Shown piece after piece: positions 27,438 to 35,764 of a DNA stretch of 64,000 nucleotides. Within the stretch, counting starts at the first letter, position 1, and each line of letters begins with the position of its first letter. This stretch comes from Treponema succinifaciens DSM 2489 (GTDB lineage: Bacteria > Spirochaetota > Spirochaetia > Treponematales > Treponemataceae): positions 1,132,501 through 1,196,500 of the forward strand of contig NC_015385.1 of assembly GCF_000195275.1 (NCBI RefSeq). The letters are read 5' to 3'. The position numbers and the translations under genes are program-made. The notes below the pieces were generated by a model. It ran no database searches. It was given only the letters and a program-made list of their open reading frames with translations, and was not told where the DNA came from.

Positions 27438-30400
27438 TTATGTCGCAATTGCTCCATGTAAATAAGAAACAAATTCCGTAACTGGAACTACATTTCCATC
27501 AAACAGTTCCGTAAAGTCCATAGATTTAAATGGGTCATCTTTAATAAGATTCTTAACTTCAATATCACCATTCTGAAGAACAAATGTTACAATCTGATGC
27601 AAGAATTCTTCCTGTGCAGGATTAAAGTTGTACTTTGAAAGATATTCGCTCAAGAGTTTTGTTACCGCTTCTGGATTCATTCCAACAATTCGGCGGACAA
27701 AAACTCCAAAAGACGCTCCTTCTGAAATAGCATCATAATCTGCTTGTGTACCAAGTTCTTCACAAAGAATATGCTGCAAATCCTGAATGTCTTTTTCATT
27801 CAATGGCTCAATATTCTTGATTTTGTTTACGGCTTCACAATCTGTTGTTTCTGCCAGATAATCAATTACTCTCTGCTTATAGTTCTTAAACTGAGGATTA
27901 ATATGTTTTCCGTCTTTTTCTATCACTTCATCTTTGAAATTCGTTTCTACAGCTTTCTTTTTAGGACCATCAAGATACTTAATCAAATCTCTAACCTCAG
28001 AACGAACCAGTTCCAGTTTAGAAACAGTAACTTCTGCCCAAAATTCTGTTGAAAGGAAAGTTTTTAGAATTTCAGACTTGGCTTTGATTTCAGGTATAGT
28101 CTGCATATCAAGCAGTTGGGAAATAATTGTAGTAACTTTCTGAAGAGGTTTACTATAATCTTCTTCTCCCACCAAATGAGAAAGTTCAATATTAAACATC
28201 CAGACATCAAATACTTTTGCGCTGGATTCCCCACCAATCGGGTCAATCAGAGGAGTTATAACTTTTTTGATTTCTGCAAGCATCAATGGCGTAACATAAT
28301 CCCATGTCTTGCTGTCGGAATATTTATCAACTTCTTTTAAGTTATAGCGGACATTGATGTGGTTTTTATCAAGATTCTGAATCAGAGAAATAAGCTCACC
28401 TTTCCATTTCTGATAGAACTTAACGTGCTCTTCATTTTCTTGATGTTCACGTTTCTGAAGTTCATAAACCATATCCAGTTTAAGTTCAAAGATTTTCTGA
28501 GAAAGATTCAGGCCTCCACCAGTAATCTTGCCCTTGGGATTTATGTCAAAGAAATCAAAATTGTCGCAGAAGTCAAATATGTAGAATCCCTGTTTTTCTG
28601 GATAAGGCTGGAGTTCTGCATTTGTAATACCTTCTTTTCCTTTTCCAAAGAATTCTTTTGAAGGGCTGAATACATTAAAATCCTTGCAGACACGAGTTCC
28701 ACGACCAATCATCTGCCAGAACTTAATTACAGAATATACTCTCTTAAAAAAAACAAGATTCAAAACCTCAGGAACATCAATTCCTGTATCAAGCATATCT
28801 ACTGAAACAGCAATTATTGGTTCTTTTTCTGGCATCTTAAAATCATCAATAATTGTTCCGGCCTTACTTACACTGTAATCTACAAGCTGGCAGTAATCAT
28901 CTCCTTTGTCTGGATATACGTCCTTAAAAGTTTTTACGATTTTTTCTGCATGATCATGGTCTACAGCAAAGATAATAGACTTTCCAAGTCTTTCGCCATT
29001 ATCTACACGGAGCCCTTCATTCATTAATGTTTCAAGAACAAGTTTGATTGTTGGGATGTTGATAATATTTTTGTAGAACTCATTACCCTGTTTTTCTTTT
29101 AGATTATCAGGTAAAGATCCTTCTTCTGCAAAAACTTCATCATATTCTTTCTTTTCAGCATCTGATAGTTCAGAATACTTAGCACCATTTTTAAGGCGTG
29201 CTGTTGTCTTATCAATAGCGGCATAATCTACAAGGAAGCCTTCTTGAACAGCGGTAGGGTAATCATAACTGAATGTCGGGTGACCAACTTCAAGTCCAAA
29301 CAAAGAATATGTATCTTCCTGACCTTCCTGGTCTTTTGGAGTTGCGGTAAGGCCTAGAACAAGTGAATCAAAATAGTGGAAGATAGCCTGATATTTGTTG
29401 TAGCAGGAACGGTGACATTCATCGATGATGATTAAATCAAATCTGCCAATTCCAAATGTTTTTTCATCTGTATCAAGAAGGTTAAGCATTGTAGGATAAG
29501 TGCTTAAAATAACATTCGCATCAAAATCACGCTGACTTCCACTTACTTCTGAAATTGCACAAAGAGTAGCATTAGGAAGGTATTTTGCAAAAGCTTTCTT
29601 TGCCTGGTCTACAAGTTCTGTTCTGTCTGCAAGGAACAAGACATTTTTTACCCAGTCGTTACGCATTAAAATATCAACAAGGGAAATTGCAAAACGTGTC
29701 TTTCCAGTTCCTGTTGCCATAACATTTAATGCTTTTCGTTTAAAGCCAGAATATGCAGTACAAACGGCGGTACAAGCATTCTGAATAAAATAGCGGTCAG
29801 AGATTTCTTGATTTACACGGGTATCTTCAATTCCACCAAGTTTACGGCGAACAATAAGTGAATGGAGTTCTTTTAATGAGTAATAACCAAATACACGGCG
29901 AGCAGATCCTCCAACTCCATCAACCATATAAATCTGATAACCATTAGTATAGAAAATAACAGGCATTATGCCAAACTTATCTTTTAATGCTTCTGCATAA
30001 ATCTTTGCCTGTTTAGCACCTGTATCTACATCCTTACAAGTTCGTTTTGCTTCAATAACGGCAAGCGGTTTACCATTCGTATCGTAAAGAACATAATCTG
30101 CGTAACCAACTCCAGTTGGAAAATCACTTGAAACCGGAATATTTGTAAGTTTTGTTTCTATACAGGCAGTCTCTGGTTTAACTGCTTCCTTAATATCACA
30201 AACAGTCCAGCCGGCTTCACGAAGATCCATATCGATGAGAGCTGCACGAGTTTCTGCCTCTGTATAATCGATGCTTGAAGTCATCTTTGTGTCTGTTGCA
30301 ATTTTTGCTTTCTGTTCTGTAGTAAATGGTGATTTTTTTACTTTGATAATTATTTTCTTTTTTGTTTTTTCTGCTTCAATAGCGTTTGGAACAGCATCCG

Positions 30401-30809
30401 TTACAGCTTCTTTATCAAATGGGAGATAAGAAGAAATGATACCAAGGAATTTTAATATTTCACAAACAGAGTCATAAAGAGAATGCAGACAGAGCATGGC
30501 CATACGATTATTTATAGGCTCTGCATGGCTTGCCATATTTCCAAGTTTTCTAACATTATGAACAGCAGCTAACTGTGGTTCATCGAGATATGCCTTAAAC
30601 TTATAATCTTCAATAAGACCAAAAAGGTCTGACATTTCTGAATACTGACCGTACTTAGTAATATAAAACAGTTTGATGGCACATTCCAAACCATTGCGGG
30701 CAGAACGCACTGATGCATCAGGAAACTGACTGACAAAAACTTCTGCCTGGTTGCAATAATTGTAAAGGTCTCTTAATTCAGGATTTTGTTTTAAAAAATC
30801 AAAGTTCAT
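27438..30809 (-). CDS. hsdR: Type I restriction enzyme, R subunit (first RM system)
   Basis: 1123 aa. An N-terminal DUF4145-like domain (~10-120) is followed by the nuclease motif AVIEAKRTCKD, Walker A MATGTGKTRF, DECHRS and GRGTRVC of an SF2 translocase, then a long helical C-terminus. It cuts DNA after ATP-driven translocation when bound to M2S. It is the last RM gene of a minus-strand operon beginning with hsdM at 38.7 kb. It starts 18 nt after the DUF3791-like gene with a weak agagaa site. No frameshift is seen. Confidence 0.93.
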   Translation of the reverse strand: MNFDFLKQNPELRDLYNYCNQAEVFVSQFPDASVRSARNGLECAIKLFYITKYGQYSEMSDLFGLIEDYKFKAYLDEPQLAAVHNVRKLGNMASHAEPINNRMAMLCLHSLYDSVCEILKFLGIISSYLPFDKEAVTDAVPNAIEAEKTKKKIIIKVKKSPFTTEQKAKIATDTKMTSSIDYTEAETRAALIDMDLREAGWTVCDIKEAVKPETACIETKLTNIPVSSDFPTGVGYADYVLYDTNGKPLAVIEAKRTCKDVDTGAKQAKIYAEALKDKFGIMPVIFYTNGYQIYMVDGVGGSARRVFGYYSLKELHSLIVRRKLGGIEDTRVNQEISDRYFIQNACTAVCTAYSGFKRKALNVMATGTGKTRFAISLVDILMRNDWVKNVLFLADRTELVDQAKKAFAKYLPNATLCAISEVSGSQRDFDANVILSTYPTMLNLLDTDEKTFGIGRFDLIIIDECHRSCYNKYQAIFHYFDSLVLGLTATPKDQEGQEDTYSLFGLEVGHPTFSYDYPTAVQEGFLVDYAAIDKTTARLKNGAKYSELSDAEKKEYDEVFAEEGSLPDNLKEKQGNEFYKNIINIPTIKLVLETLMNEGLRVDNGERLGKSIIFAVDHDHAEKIVKTFKDVYPDKGDDYCQLVDYSVSKAGTIIDDFKMPEKEPIIAVSVDMLDTGIDVPEVLNLVFFKRVYSVIKFWQMIGRGTRVCKDFNVFSPSKEFFGKGKEGITNAELQPYPEKQGFYIFDFCDNFDFFDINPKGKITGGGLNLSQKIFELKLDMVYELQKREHQENEEHVKFYQKWKGELISLIQNLDKNHINVRYNLKEVDKYSDSKTWDYVTPLMLAEIKKVITPLIDPIGGESSAKVFDVWMFNIELSHLVGEEDYSKPLQKVTTIISQLLDMQTIPEIKAKSEILKTFLSTEFWAEVTVSKLELVRSEVRDLIKYLDGPKKKAVETNFKDEVIEKDGKHINPQFKNYKQRVIDYLAETTDCEAVNKIKNIEPLNEKDIQDLQHILCEELGTQADYDAISEGASFGVFVRRIVGMNPEAVTKLLSEYLSKYNFNPAQEEFLHQIVTFVLQNGDIEVKNLIKDDPFKSMDFTELFDGNVVPVTEFVSYLHGAIAT

Positions 30810-30827
30810 GGCAATTCTCTTATCCAG

Positions 30828-31031
30828 TTATTTGGACTTGGCTTCAATAAGTTTATCTATATCTGCAAAAGCGTTTTCAATTGCTTCGGAGTGATACATT
30901 TCGTACATCCCGAATACGTAATCAGTCAGGTTTAATTCATCAAGTTGATGAAGAACCTTGTCAGCTGTTGTATTTTTATAGCGCGCATACTGTTCCATAA
31001 GGAACGTAAAGAATTCCATTTCTTTTGACAT
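30828..31031 (-). CDS. DUF3791-like small protein (possible antitoxin)
   Basis: 67 aa. The text MSKEMEFFTFLMEQYARYKN and ELNLTDYVFGMYEMYHSEA fits the DUF3791 family, often found next to DUF3990 putative ADP-ribosyltransferase toxins. Here the toxin partner is reduced to a fragment fused to other sequence just upstream (31187-31477), so this is probably an orphan. It lies inside the RM operon, 18 nt before hsdR. Confidence 0.65.
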   Translation of the reverse strand: MSKEMEFFTFLMEQYARYKNTTADKVLHQLDELNLTDYVFGMYEMYHSEAIENAFADIDKLIEAKSK

Positions 31032-31041
31032 TTATTCACCT

Positions 31042-31188
31042 ATAAAAAGTCAGGAACAAATCTTCAGATTTGAGAGTGACTTTTTATGTGCAGTTGTAAC
31101 GAAGTGAAACTGCACCGTTATATATGAAAGTTTGCAACGCAAACTTTAAAAGATAAAAACTCACGACATCTTAGTGAATTTTTATCTT
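31042..31188. repeat. Four consecutive hairpins
   Basis: Perfect or near-perfect inverted repeats stand side by side. 31042-31052/31077-31087 (ataaaaagtca) encloses caaatc/gatttg at 31057-31072. 31088-31095/31108-31115 (gtgcagtt/aactgcac) has a loop containing gaagtga. 31127-31135/31139-31147 (aaagtttgc/gcaaacttt) follows. 31150-31164/31174-31188 has one mismatch. No gene is seen in this stretch. Confidence 0.85.
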
Positions 31189-31477
31189 AATCTCTCCTTA
31201 GATACAACGAATTACGAGGTTCTCCTGTAACAAGTTCAGCTTCCCACATATCAAAAATTCCTGCAGGACTGAATTCCCACATTTCAAGTTCTGGATTGCA
31301 AAGCATCTGGTAGGTATTAGAAAACAAGAACTTTCTGTAGGAATCCATAATTGGATATCCATATTTATTGCTTATAAGCAGAGATACTTCATTATCATAA
31401 AACTGAAGAATGTATGGTATACAGTCAGATATTTGAGGATTTGAAACTTCTACATTGCTACCGTGGTATAAAAGCAT
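31187..31477 (-). pseudogene. Chimeric small ORF: DUF3990-like start joined to another small protein
   Basis: 96 codons from ATG 31477 (ggag 8 nt upstream). The first ~20 residues, MLLYHGSNVEVSNPQI, match the start of DUF3990 (a putative ADP-ribosyltransferase toxin family beginning LYHGSN). The remainder, ending EMWEFSPAGIFDMWEAEL, belongs to a different small-protein type that I have no name for. The join suggests a deletion that removed the toxin core. It abuts the last hsdS cassette, whose frame runs into its 5' end. Confidence 0.5.
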
Positions 31478-32028
31478 ATTTTTCTCCATGATGTCATTAT
31501 AACATATTTTTTGATAAATTGTAGTTGTTGTTGCAATACAAATTTCGATTTGTCGATTTTCTGGACGAAGGCGGCGAATTGGTTTTGGAGGTCGAGAGGA
31601 ACATCAATTATCTGTTCATCATGGAATTCATTACGATTTAATGTTGGAACTCCTACGCCAGATTTAAATCGCTTCAAATCAAAAAACTCTAAAAGAAATT
31701 TTAAATAACAAATATTATTTCCATGTGTATCATTAGAAAATAAGGTTGTATTTAATGGCCAAAAGGGAGTTTCACACATATAAACCTCACCGATTGTACC
31801 GGAGCGACCAGTAATAATTCCTTTATCCATTTTTGCTAAGTTATGATTGCCGAGAATACCATTAGAACCAAATACAGGTATTTTTCCTTTACTATCTCTA
31901 TCTTGTACTGGTAAATCATAACCTCGCTGCATTGTAACAACATCTATTACTTTCTTAGTTGGAAAGTTTTTTGAATTGTAAATTGGATTCCCAAACATCT
32001 CGACAAATTCGGATTTGAAAATATTCAT
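31450..32028 (-). pseudogene. Silent/truncated hsdS cassette S3 (one target-recognition domain)
   Basis: 192 codons beginning MNIFKSEFVEMFG after the upstream recombinase. It carries one target-recognition domain (TRD) that is the same as TRD2 of the full hsdS at 34751-35764; the DNA at 31537-32018 and 34817-35298 reads identical base for base. Homology stops at 31537, after which the frame continues into unrelated sequence (LQQQLQFIKKYV...). It lacks TRD1 and the proper C-terminal helix. It is either a donor cassette for switching or a half-HsdS. Confidence 0.8.
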
Positions 32029-32031
32029 ACT

Positions 32032-33024
32032 TTAACCAATGTATTTTTTATGAGAGACTTTGACATTTTGCTGGTCAACCATGGCATATTCCATAGTTGT
32101 ATCAATTTTTTGATGACCTAGAAGCCTTTGAACCTGTTCTATAGGCATCCCCTTGTCTATGGCTTGGGTTGCCAGGGTTCTACGGAATTTATGAGGGTGC
32201 ACCTTTTGGATATTCAGGCTTCGGCCAAGCTTACGGAGGGTTATTTCAACACCACTAATTTGTAATCTATTGTGCGGTTCAAGCAGGCTTACAAAAAGAG
32301 CTGGATTATTATCTTTGCGCTCGTTCAAATAGTTTAGAAGATGAATTTTTGTTCGCGCATCAAAATACACAGGTCGTTCTTTGGAACCTTTGCCAAATAC
32401 AACACATTCACGGTTTACAAAATCTACATCCTGTTTATTTAGGGTTACAAGTTCACTTACTCGCATTCCTGTGGAGGCAAGCATATCTATAATTGCAAGA
32501 TCGCGGGTTGTTTTGCAATTATCGCGAAGTAATACCAGCGTTTCATCAGAATAAGTCTCTTTTATTAGCTTTGCAGTTTTGATTTTATGAATACGGCGAA
32601 CAGGACTTTTTAGAATATAGTTTTCATCCTCAAGCCAGGTAAAGAATGTGGAAAGAATGCGCCTAACATTATCAATTGTCATTCGGCTTGCATTGTTGAT
32701 TTTTTGATAATCAGATAAGTATTTGCGTAAATCTTCGGTTTCTATTTGATTAAATGGCTTATGAAGTATGGTGATTGCTTTCTGCAAAGTAGACTTATAA
32801 TATTTTATAGAACGTTCAGAACAACCTTCTACATGTTTAGCAGCAAGAAAATTCTCCAGTAAAGTTGAATTGTCATTTTTAACATTGCTAGTGCACTCAT
32901 TATTAGTTGTAATGGTTACATCATAAAGACAATACGTAAGGACTTCATGCAATTTTTGATTTTGTGCATTATTCAGGCTTGCACACATTTGCTGTTCAAT
33001 GTTTTTGATTAGTGTTTCTTTCAT
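32032..33024 (-). CDS. Tyrosine recombinase (Xer-type), copy A
   Basis: 330 aa. An N-terminal SAM-like domain (~45-135) is followed by a catalytic domain with Arg in TGMRVSEL, Lys in FGKGSKERPV, HKFRRTLATQ, LLGHQKIDTT and Tyr in MEYAMVD. The start at 33024 is set by aaggag. It is the same as copy B except for the tail, because a T6 run (T5 in copy B) near 32043 changes the frame of the last codons (ending KKYIG). It probably rearranges the flanking hsdS cassettes. Confidence 0.92.
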   Translation of the reverse strand: MKETLIKNIEQQMCASLNNAQNQKLHEVLTYCLYDVTITTNNECTSNVKNDNSTLLENFLAAKHVEGCSERSIKYYKSTLQKAITILHKPFNQIETEDLRKYLSDYQKINNASRMTIDNVRRILSTFFTWLEDENYILKSPVRRIHKIKTAKLIKETYSDETLVLLRDNCKTTRDLAIIDMLASTGMRVSELVTLNKQDVDFVNRECVVFGKGSKERPVYFDARTKIHLLNYLNERKDNNPALFVSLLEPHNRLQISGVEITLRKLGRSLNIQKVHPHKFRRTLATQAIDKGMPIEQVQRLLGHQKIDTTMEYAMVDQQNVKVSHKKYIG

Positions 33025-33056
33025 AATAGACTCCTTAAAGCCCATTATGAAAGAAA
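33015..33056. repeat. 13-bp perfect inverted repeat over the recombinase A start
   Basis: Arms tttctttcataat (33015-33027) and attatgaaagaaa (33044-33056) are separated by 16 bp. On the minus strand the ATG lies in one arm and aaggag in the loop. It could be a translational hairpin, an operator or a recombinase site. The same element precedes copy B. Confidence 0.85.
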
Positions 33057-33070
33057 ATTATTTAAAGTCC

Positions 33071-33709
33071 TTATGAGAAGTATTCTTGCATTTTGCTATC
33101 TAGTAGTTCCTGTAAGTCTGTAATCTGTTGTTTTACTACAAATTTCGATTTGTCGATTTGTTGGACGAAGGCGGCAAATTGATTTTGGAGGTCGAGAGGG
33201 GGAACAGGGAGGTGTAAATTTGCTAATATCTGTTGATTCAGATTTTGAATATTTGCACCTTTTCCTTTTAGCTGTTCCCTTGTTAAGTCGGTTTTCAAAA
33301 AGTGTAAAAGAAAATCTGTATTAAGATTGTCAGTGCTTTTCCGAAACCTTATACAAAAACCGCTGAAAAGAACTTTGCAATCATTCGGATACAGCGCAAC
33401 ACAACGACCTACAAGTTTTTTATTCCCATTTGAGCGCACAAATACAATATCATCATTCTGTAAATAATATTCGCTCGACGGTTCTTCATTTAATGAAATC
33501 GATGACAAAGTTTTACAATCTTGAATTTTGTAATTATCTTTGAAATCGCTGACATTTAGACAAAGTATATCTACTCCATTTTCACTCGGAGAGTAGTTCA
33601 TCCCATTTTTGAAAGTTCCACAATCCCCTAACTTCTTAACTTTCCATTTACCACTTTCAACTGGATTCTCTCCAAACATCTCGACAAATTCGGATTTGAA
33701 AATATTCAT
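33071..33709 (-). CDS. Single-TRD hsdS cassette S2
   Basis: 212 aa starting MNIFKSEFVEMFG, with one TRD different from those in the full hsdS (residues ~15-170, KKLGDCGTFKNGMNY...). It then carries the same C-terminal helix as the full gene (DLQNQFAAFVQQIDKSKFVVKQQ to KMQEYFS). Its ATG overlaps the stop of recombinase B as ATGA, so it could be translated as a half-HsdS. More likely it is a spare recognition module that can replace TRD2 of the full gene by exchange at the conserved flanks. Confidence 0.8.
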   Translation of the reverse strand: MNIFKSEFVEMFGENPVESGKWKVKKLGDCGTFKNGMNYSPSENGVDILCLNVSDFKDNYKIQDCKTLSSISLNEEPSSEYYLQNDDIVFVRSNGNKKLVGRCVALYPNDCKVLFSGFCIRFRKSTDNLNTDFLLHFLKTDLTREQLKGKGANIQNLNQQILANLHLPVPPLDLQNQFAAFVQQIDKSKFVVKQQITDLQELLDSKMQEYFS

Positions 33710-34704
33710 ACTTTAACCAATGTATTTTTATGAGAGACTTTGACATTTTGCTGGTCAACCATGGCATATTCCATAGTTGTATCAATTTTTTGATGACCTA
33801 GAAGCCTTTGAACCTGTTCTATAGGCATCCCCTTGTCTATGGCTTGGGTTGCCAGGGTTCTACGGAATTTATGAGGGTGCACCTTTTGGATATTCAGGCT
33901 TCGGCCAAGCTTACGGAGGGTTATTTCAACACCACTAATTTGTAATCTATTGTGCGGTTCAAGCAGGCTTACAAAAAGAGCTGGATTATTATCTTTGCGC
34001 TCGTTCAAATAGTTTAGAAGATGAATTTTTGTTCGCGCATCAAAATACACAGGTCGTTCTTTGGAACCTTTGCCAAATACAACACATTCACGGTTTACAA
34101 AATCTACATCCTGTTTATTTAGGGTTACAAGTTCACTTACTCGCATTCCTGTGGAGGCAAGCATATCTATAATTGCAAGATCGCGGGTTGTTTTGCAATT
34201 ATCGCGAAGTAATACCAGCGTTTCATCAGAATAAGTCTCTTTTATTAGCTTTGCAGTTTTGATTTTATGAATACGGCGAACAGGACTTTTTAGAATATAG
34301 TTTTCATCCTCAAGCCAGGTAAAGAATGTGGAAAGAATGCGCCTAACATTATCAATTGTCATTCGGCTTGCATTGTTGATTTTTTGATAATCAGATAAGT
34401 ATTTGCGTAAATCTTCGGTTTCTATTTGATTAAATGGCTTATGAAGTATGGTGATTGCTTTCTGCAAAGTAGACTTATAATATTTTATAGAACGTTCAGA
34501 ACAACCTTCTACATGTTTAGCAGCAAGAAAATTCTCCAGTAAAGTTGAATTGTCATTTTTAACATTGCTAGTGCACTCATTATTAGTTGTAATGGTTACA
34601 TCATAAAGACAATACGTAAGGACTTCATGCAATTTTTGATTTTGTGCATTATTCAGGCTTGCACACATTTGCTGTTCAATGTTTTTGATTAGTGTTTCTT
34701 TCAT
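33706..34704 (-). CDS. Tyrosine recombinase (Xer-type), copy B
   Basis: 332 aa, the same protein as copy A up to the last few residues (here ending KNTLVKV). The repeated DNA block covers 33672-34839 versus 31991-33159 and differs, as read by eye, by a single T. Catalytic residues are intact. The stop overlaps the start of cassette S2. It lies directly downstream of the full hsdS in the same direction. Two such similar copies in direct orientation imply a recent duplication or repeated cassette insertion. Confidence 0.92.
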   Translation of the reverse strand: MKETLIKNIEQQMCASLNNAQNQKLHEVLTYCLYDVTITTNNECTSNVKNDNSTLLENFLAAKHVEGCSERSIKYYKSTLQKAITILHKPFNQIETEDLRKYLSDYQKINNASRMTIDNVRRILSTFFTWLEDENYILKSPVRRIHKIKTAKLIKETYSDETLVLLRDNCKTTRDLAIIDMLASTGMRVSELVTLNKQDVDFVNRECVVFGKGSKERPVYFDARTKIHLLNYLNERKDNNPALFVSLLEPHNRLQISGVEITLRKLGRSLNIQKVHPHKFRRTLATQAIDKGMPIEQVQRLLGHQKIDTTMEYAMVDQQNVKVSHKNTLVKV

Positions 34705-34736
34705 AATAGACTCCTTAAAGCCCATTATGAAAGAAA
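34695..34736. repeat. 13-bp perfect inverted repeat over the recombinase B start
   Basis: Same as the element at 33015-33056: arms at 34695-34707 and 34724-34736, 16-bp spacer with the aaggag site, start codon within one arm. Confidence 0.85.
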
Positions 34737-34750
34737 ATTATTTAAAGTCC

Positions 34751-35764
34751 TTATGAGAAGTATTCTTGCATTTTGCTATCTAGTAGTTCCTGTAAGTCTG
34801 TAATCTGTTGTTTTACTACAAATTTCGATTTGTCGATTTTCTGGACGAAGGCGGCGAATTGGTTTTGGAGGTCGAGAGGAACATCAATTATCTGTTCATC
34901 ATGGAATTCATTACGATTTAATGTTGGAACTCCTACGCCAGATTTAAATCGCTTCAAATCAAAAAACTCTAAAAGAAATTTTAAATAACAAATATTATTT
35001 CCATGTGTATCATTAGAAAATAAGGTTGTATTTAATGGCCAAAAGGGAGTTTCACACATATAAACCTCACCGATTGTACCGGAGCGACCAGTAATAATTC
35101 CTTTATCCATTTTTGCTAAGTTATGATTGCCGAGAATACCATTAGAACCAAATACAGGTATTTTTCCTTTACTATCTCTATCTTGTACTGGTAAATCATA
35201 ACCTCGCTGCATTGTAACAACATCTATTACTTTCTTAGTTGGAAAGTTTTTTGAATTGTAAATTGGATTCCCAAACATCTCGACAAATTCGGATTTGACA
35301 GCTTCATCTAGCAAGGAAAGCTGCTGTTTTTTGTTGTCGATTGCGGATTGGATTTTGTCGAGTTCTGCGGCGATTTTTTGTTGTTCTGAAAAAGATTTTT
35401 CTGTAAATTGTATTTCTTTTAAAAATTTAAAATGCCTTGCATATCCTTGACTTTCAATCGGTTTTGCCAAGATGTTGTAGTAAACATACCTAGGATCAAA
35501 GTCTTTATTGATGACTTTCAAAAGTTTTACACCATCAGCACCTATATAACAAGGTTCATCTACATACTTTACAACTCTTGTGTGATCTCCAAAAATAATG
35601 TATGGATAGTCAGTTACAACGCCTTGTTCATCATTTGAAAAACCTACAGAATATTCTTTTCCCTGGTCAAATATTCTGTACTTGCCCGCATCAAGATAAT
35701 CCGATTGAGGAATTTTTATTGCAGTTTTTGTTACATCAGAAAGAATTTCATTATATGATTTCAT
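34751..35764 (-). CDS. hsdS: Type I RM specificity subunit (expressed copy)
   Basis: 337 aa with two target-recognition domains (TRDs): TRD1 ~1-120, a helical spacer ~125-160 (FSEQQKIAAELDKIQSAI), TRD2 ~165-305 and a C-terminal helix. It decides the DNA sequence that is methylated and cut. The ATG overlaps the stop of the AlbA gene (ATGA). TRD2 with its flanks is the same as silent cassette S3 about 3.3 kb away, which fits a recent cassette exchange. Short near-repeats acaaattcggattt and acaaatttcgattt bracket TRD2. Confidence 0.9.
   Translation of the reverse strand: MKSYNEILSDVTKTAIKIPQSDYLDAGKYRIFDQGKEYSVGFSNDEQGVVTDYPYIIFGDHTRVVKYVDEPCYIGADGVKLLKVINKDFDPRYVYYNILAKPIESQGYARHFKFLKEIQFTEKSFSEQQKIAAELDKIQSAIDNKKQQLSLLDEAVKSEFVEMFGNPIYNSKNFPTKKVIDVVTMQRGYDLPVQDRDSKGKIPVFGSNGILGNHNLAKMDKGIITGRSGTIGEVYMCETPFWPLNTTLFSNDTHGNNICYLKFLLEFFDLKRFKSGVGVPTLNRNEFHDEQIIDVPLDLQNQFAAFVQKIDKSKFVVKQQITDLQELLDSKMQEYFS

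Noticed and set aside
31042-31188. Hairpins as integron attC sites
   Set aside because: No attC core pairs (GTTRRRY with complementary ends) were found, and the nearby recombinases lack a recognisable integron-integrase insert.
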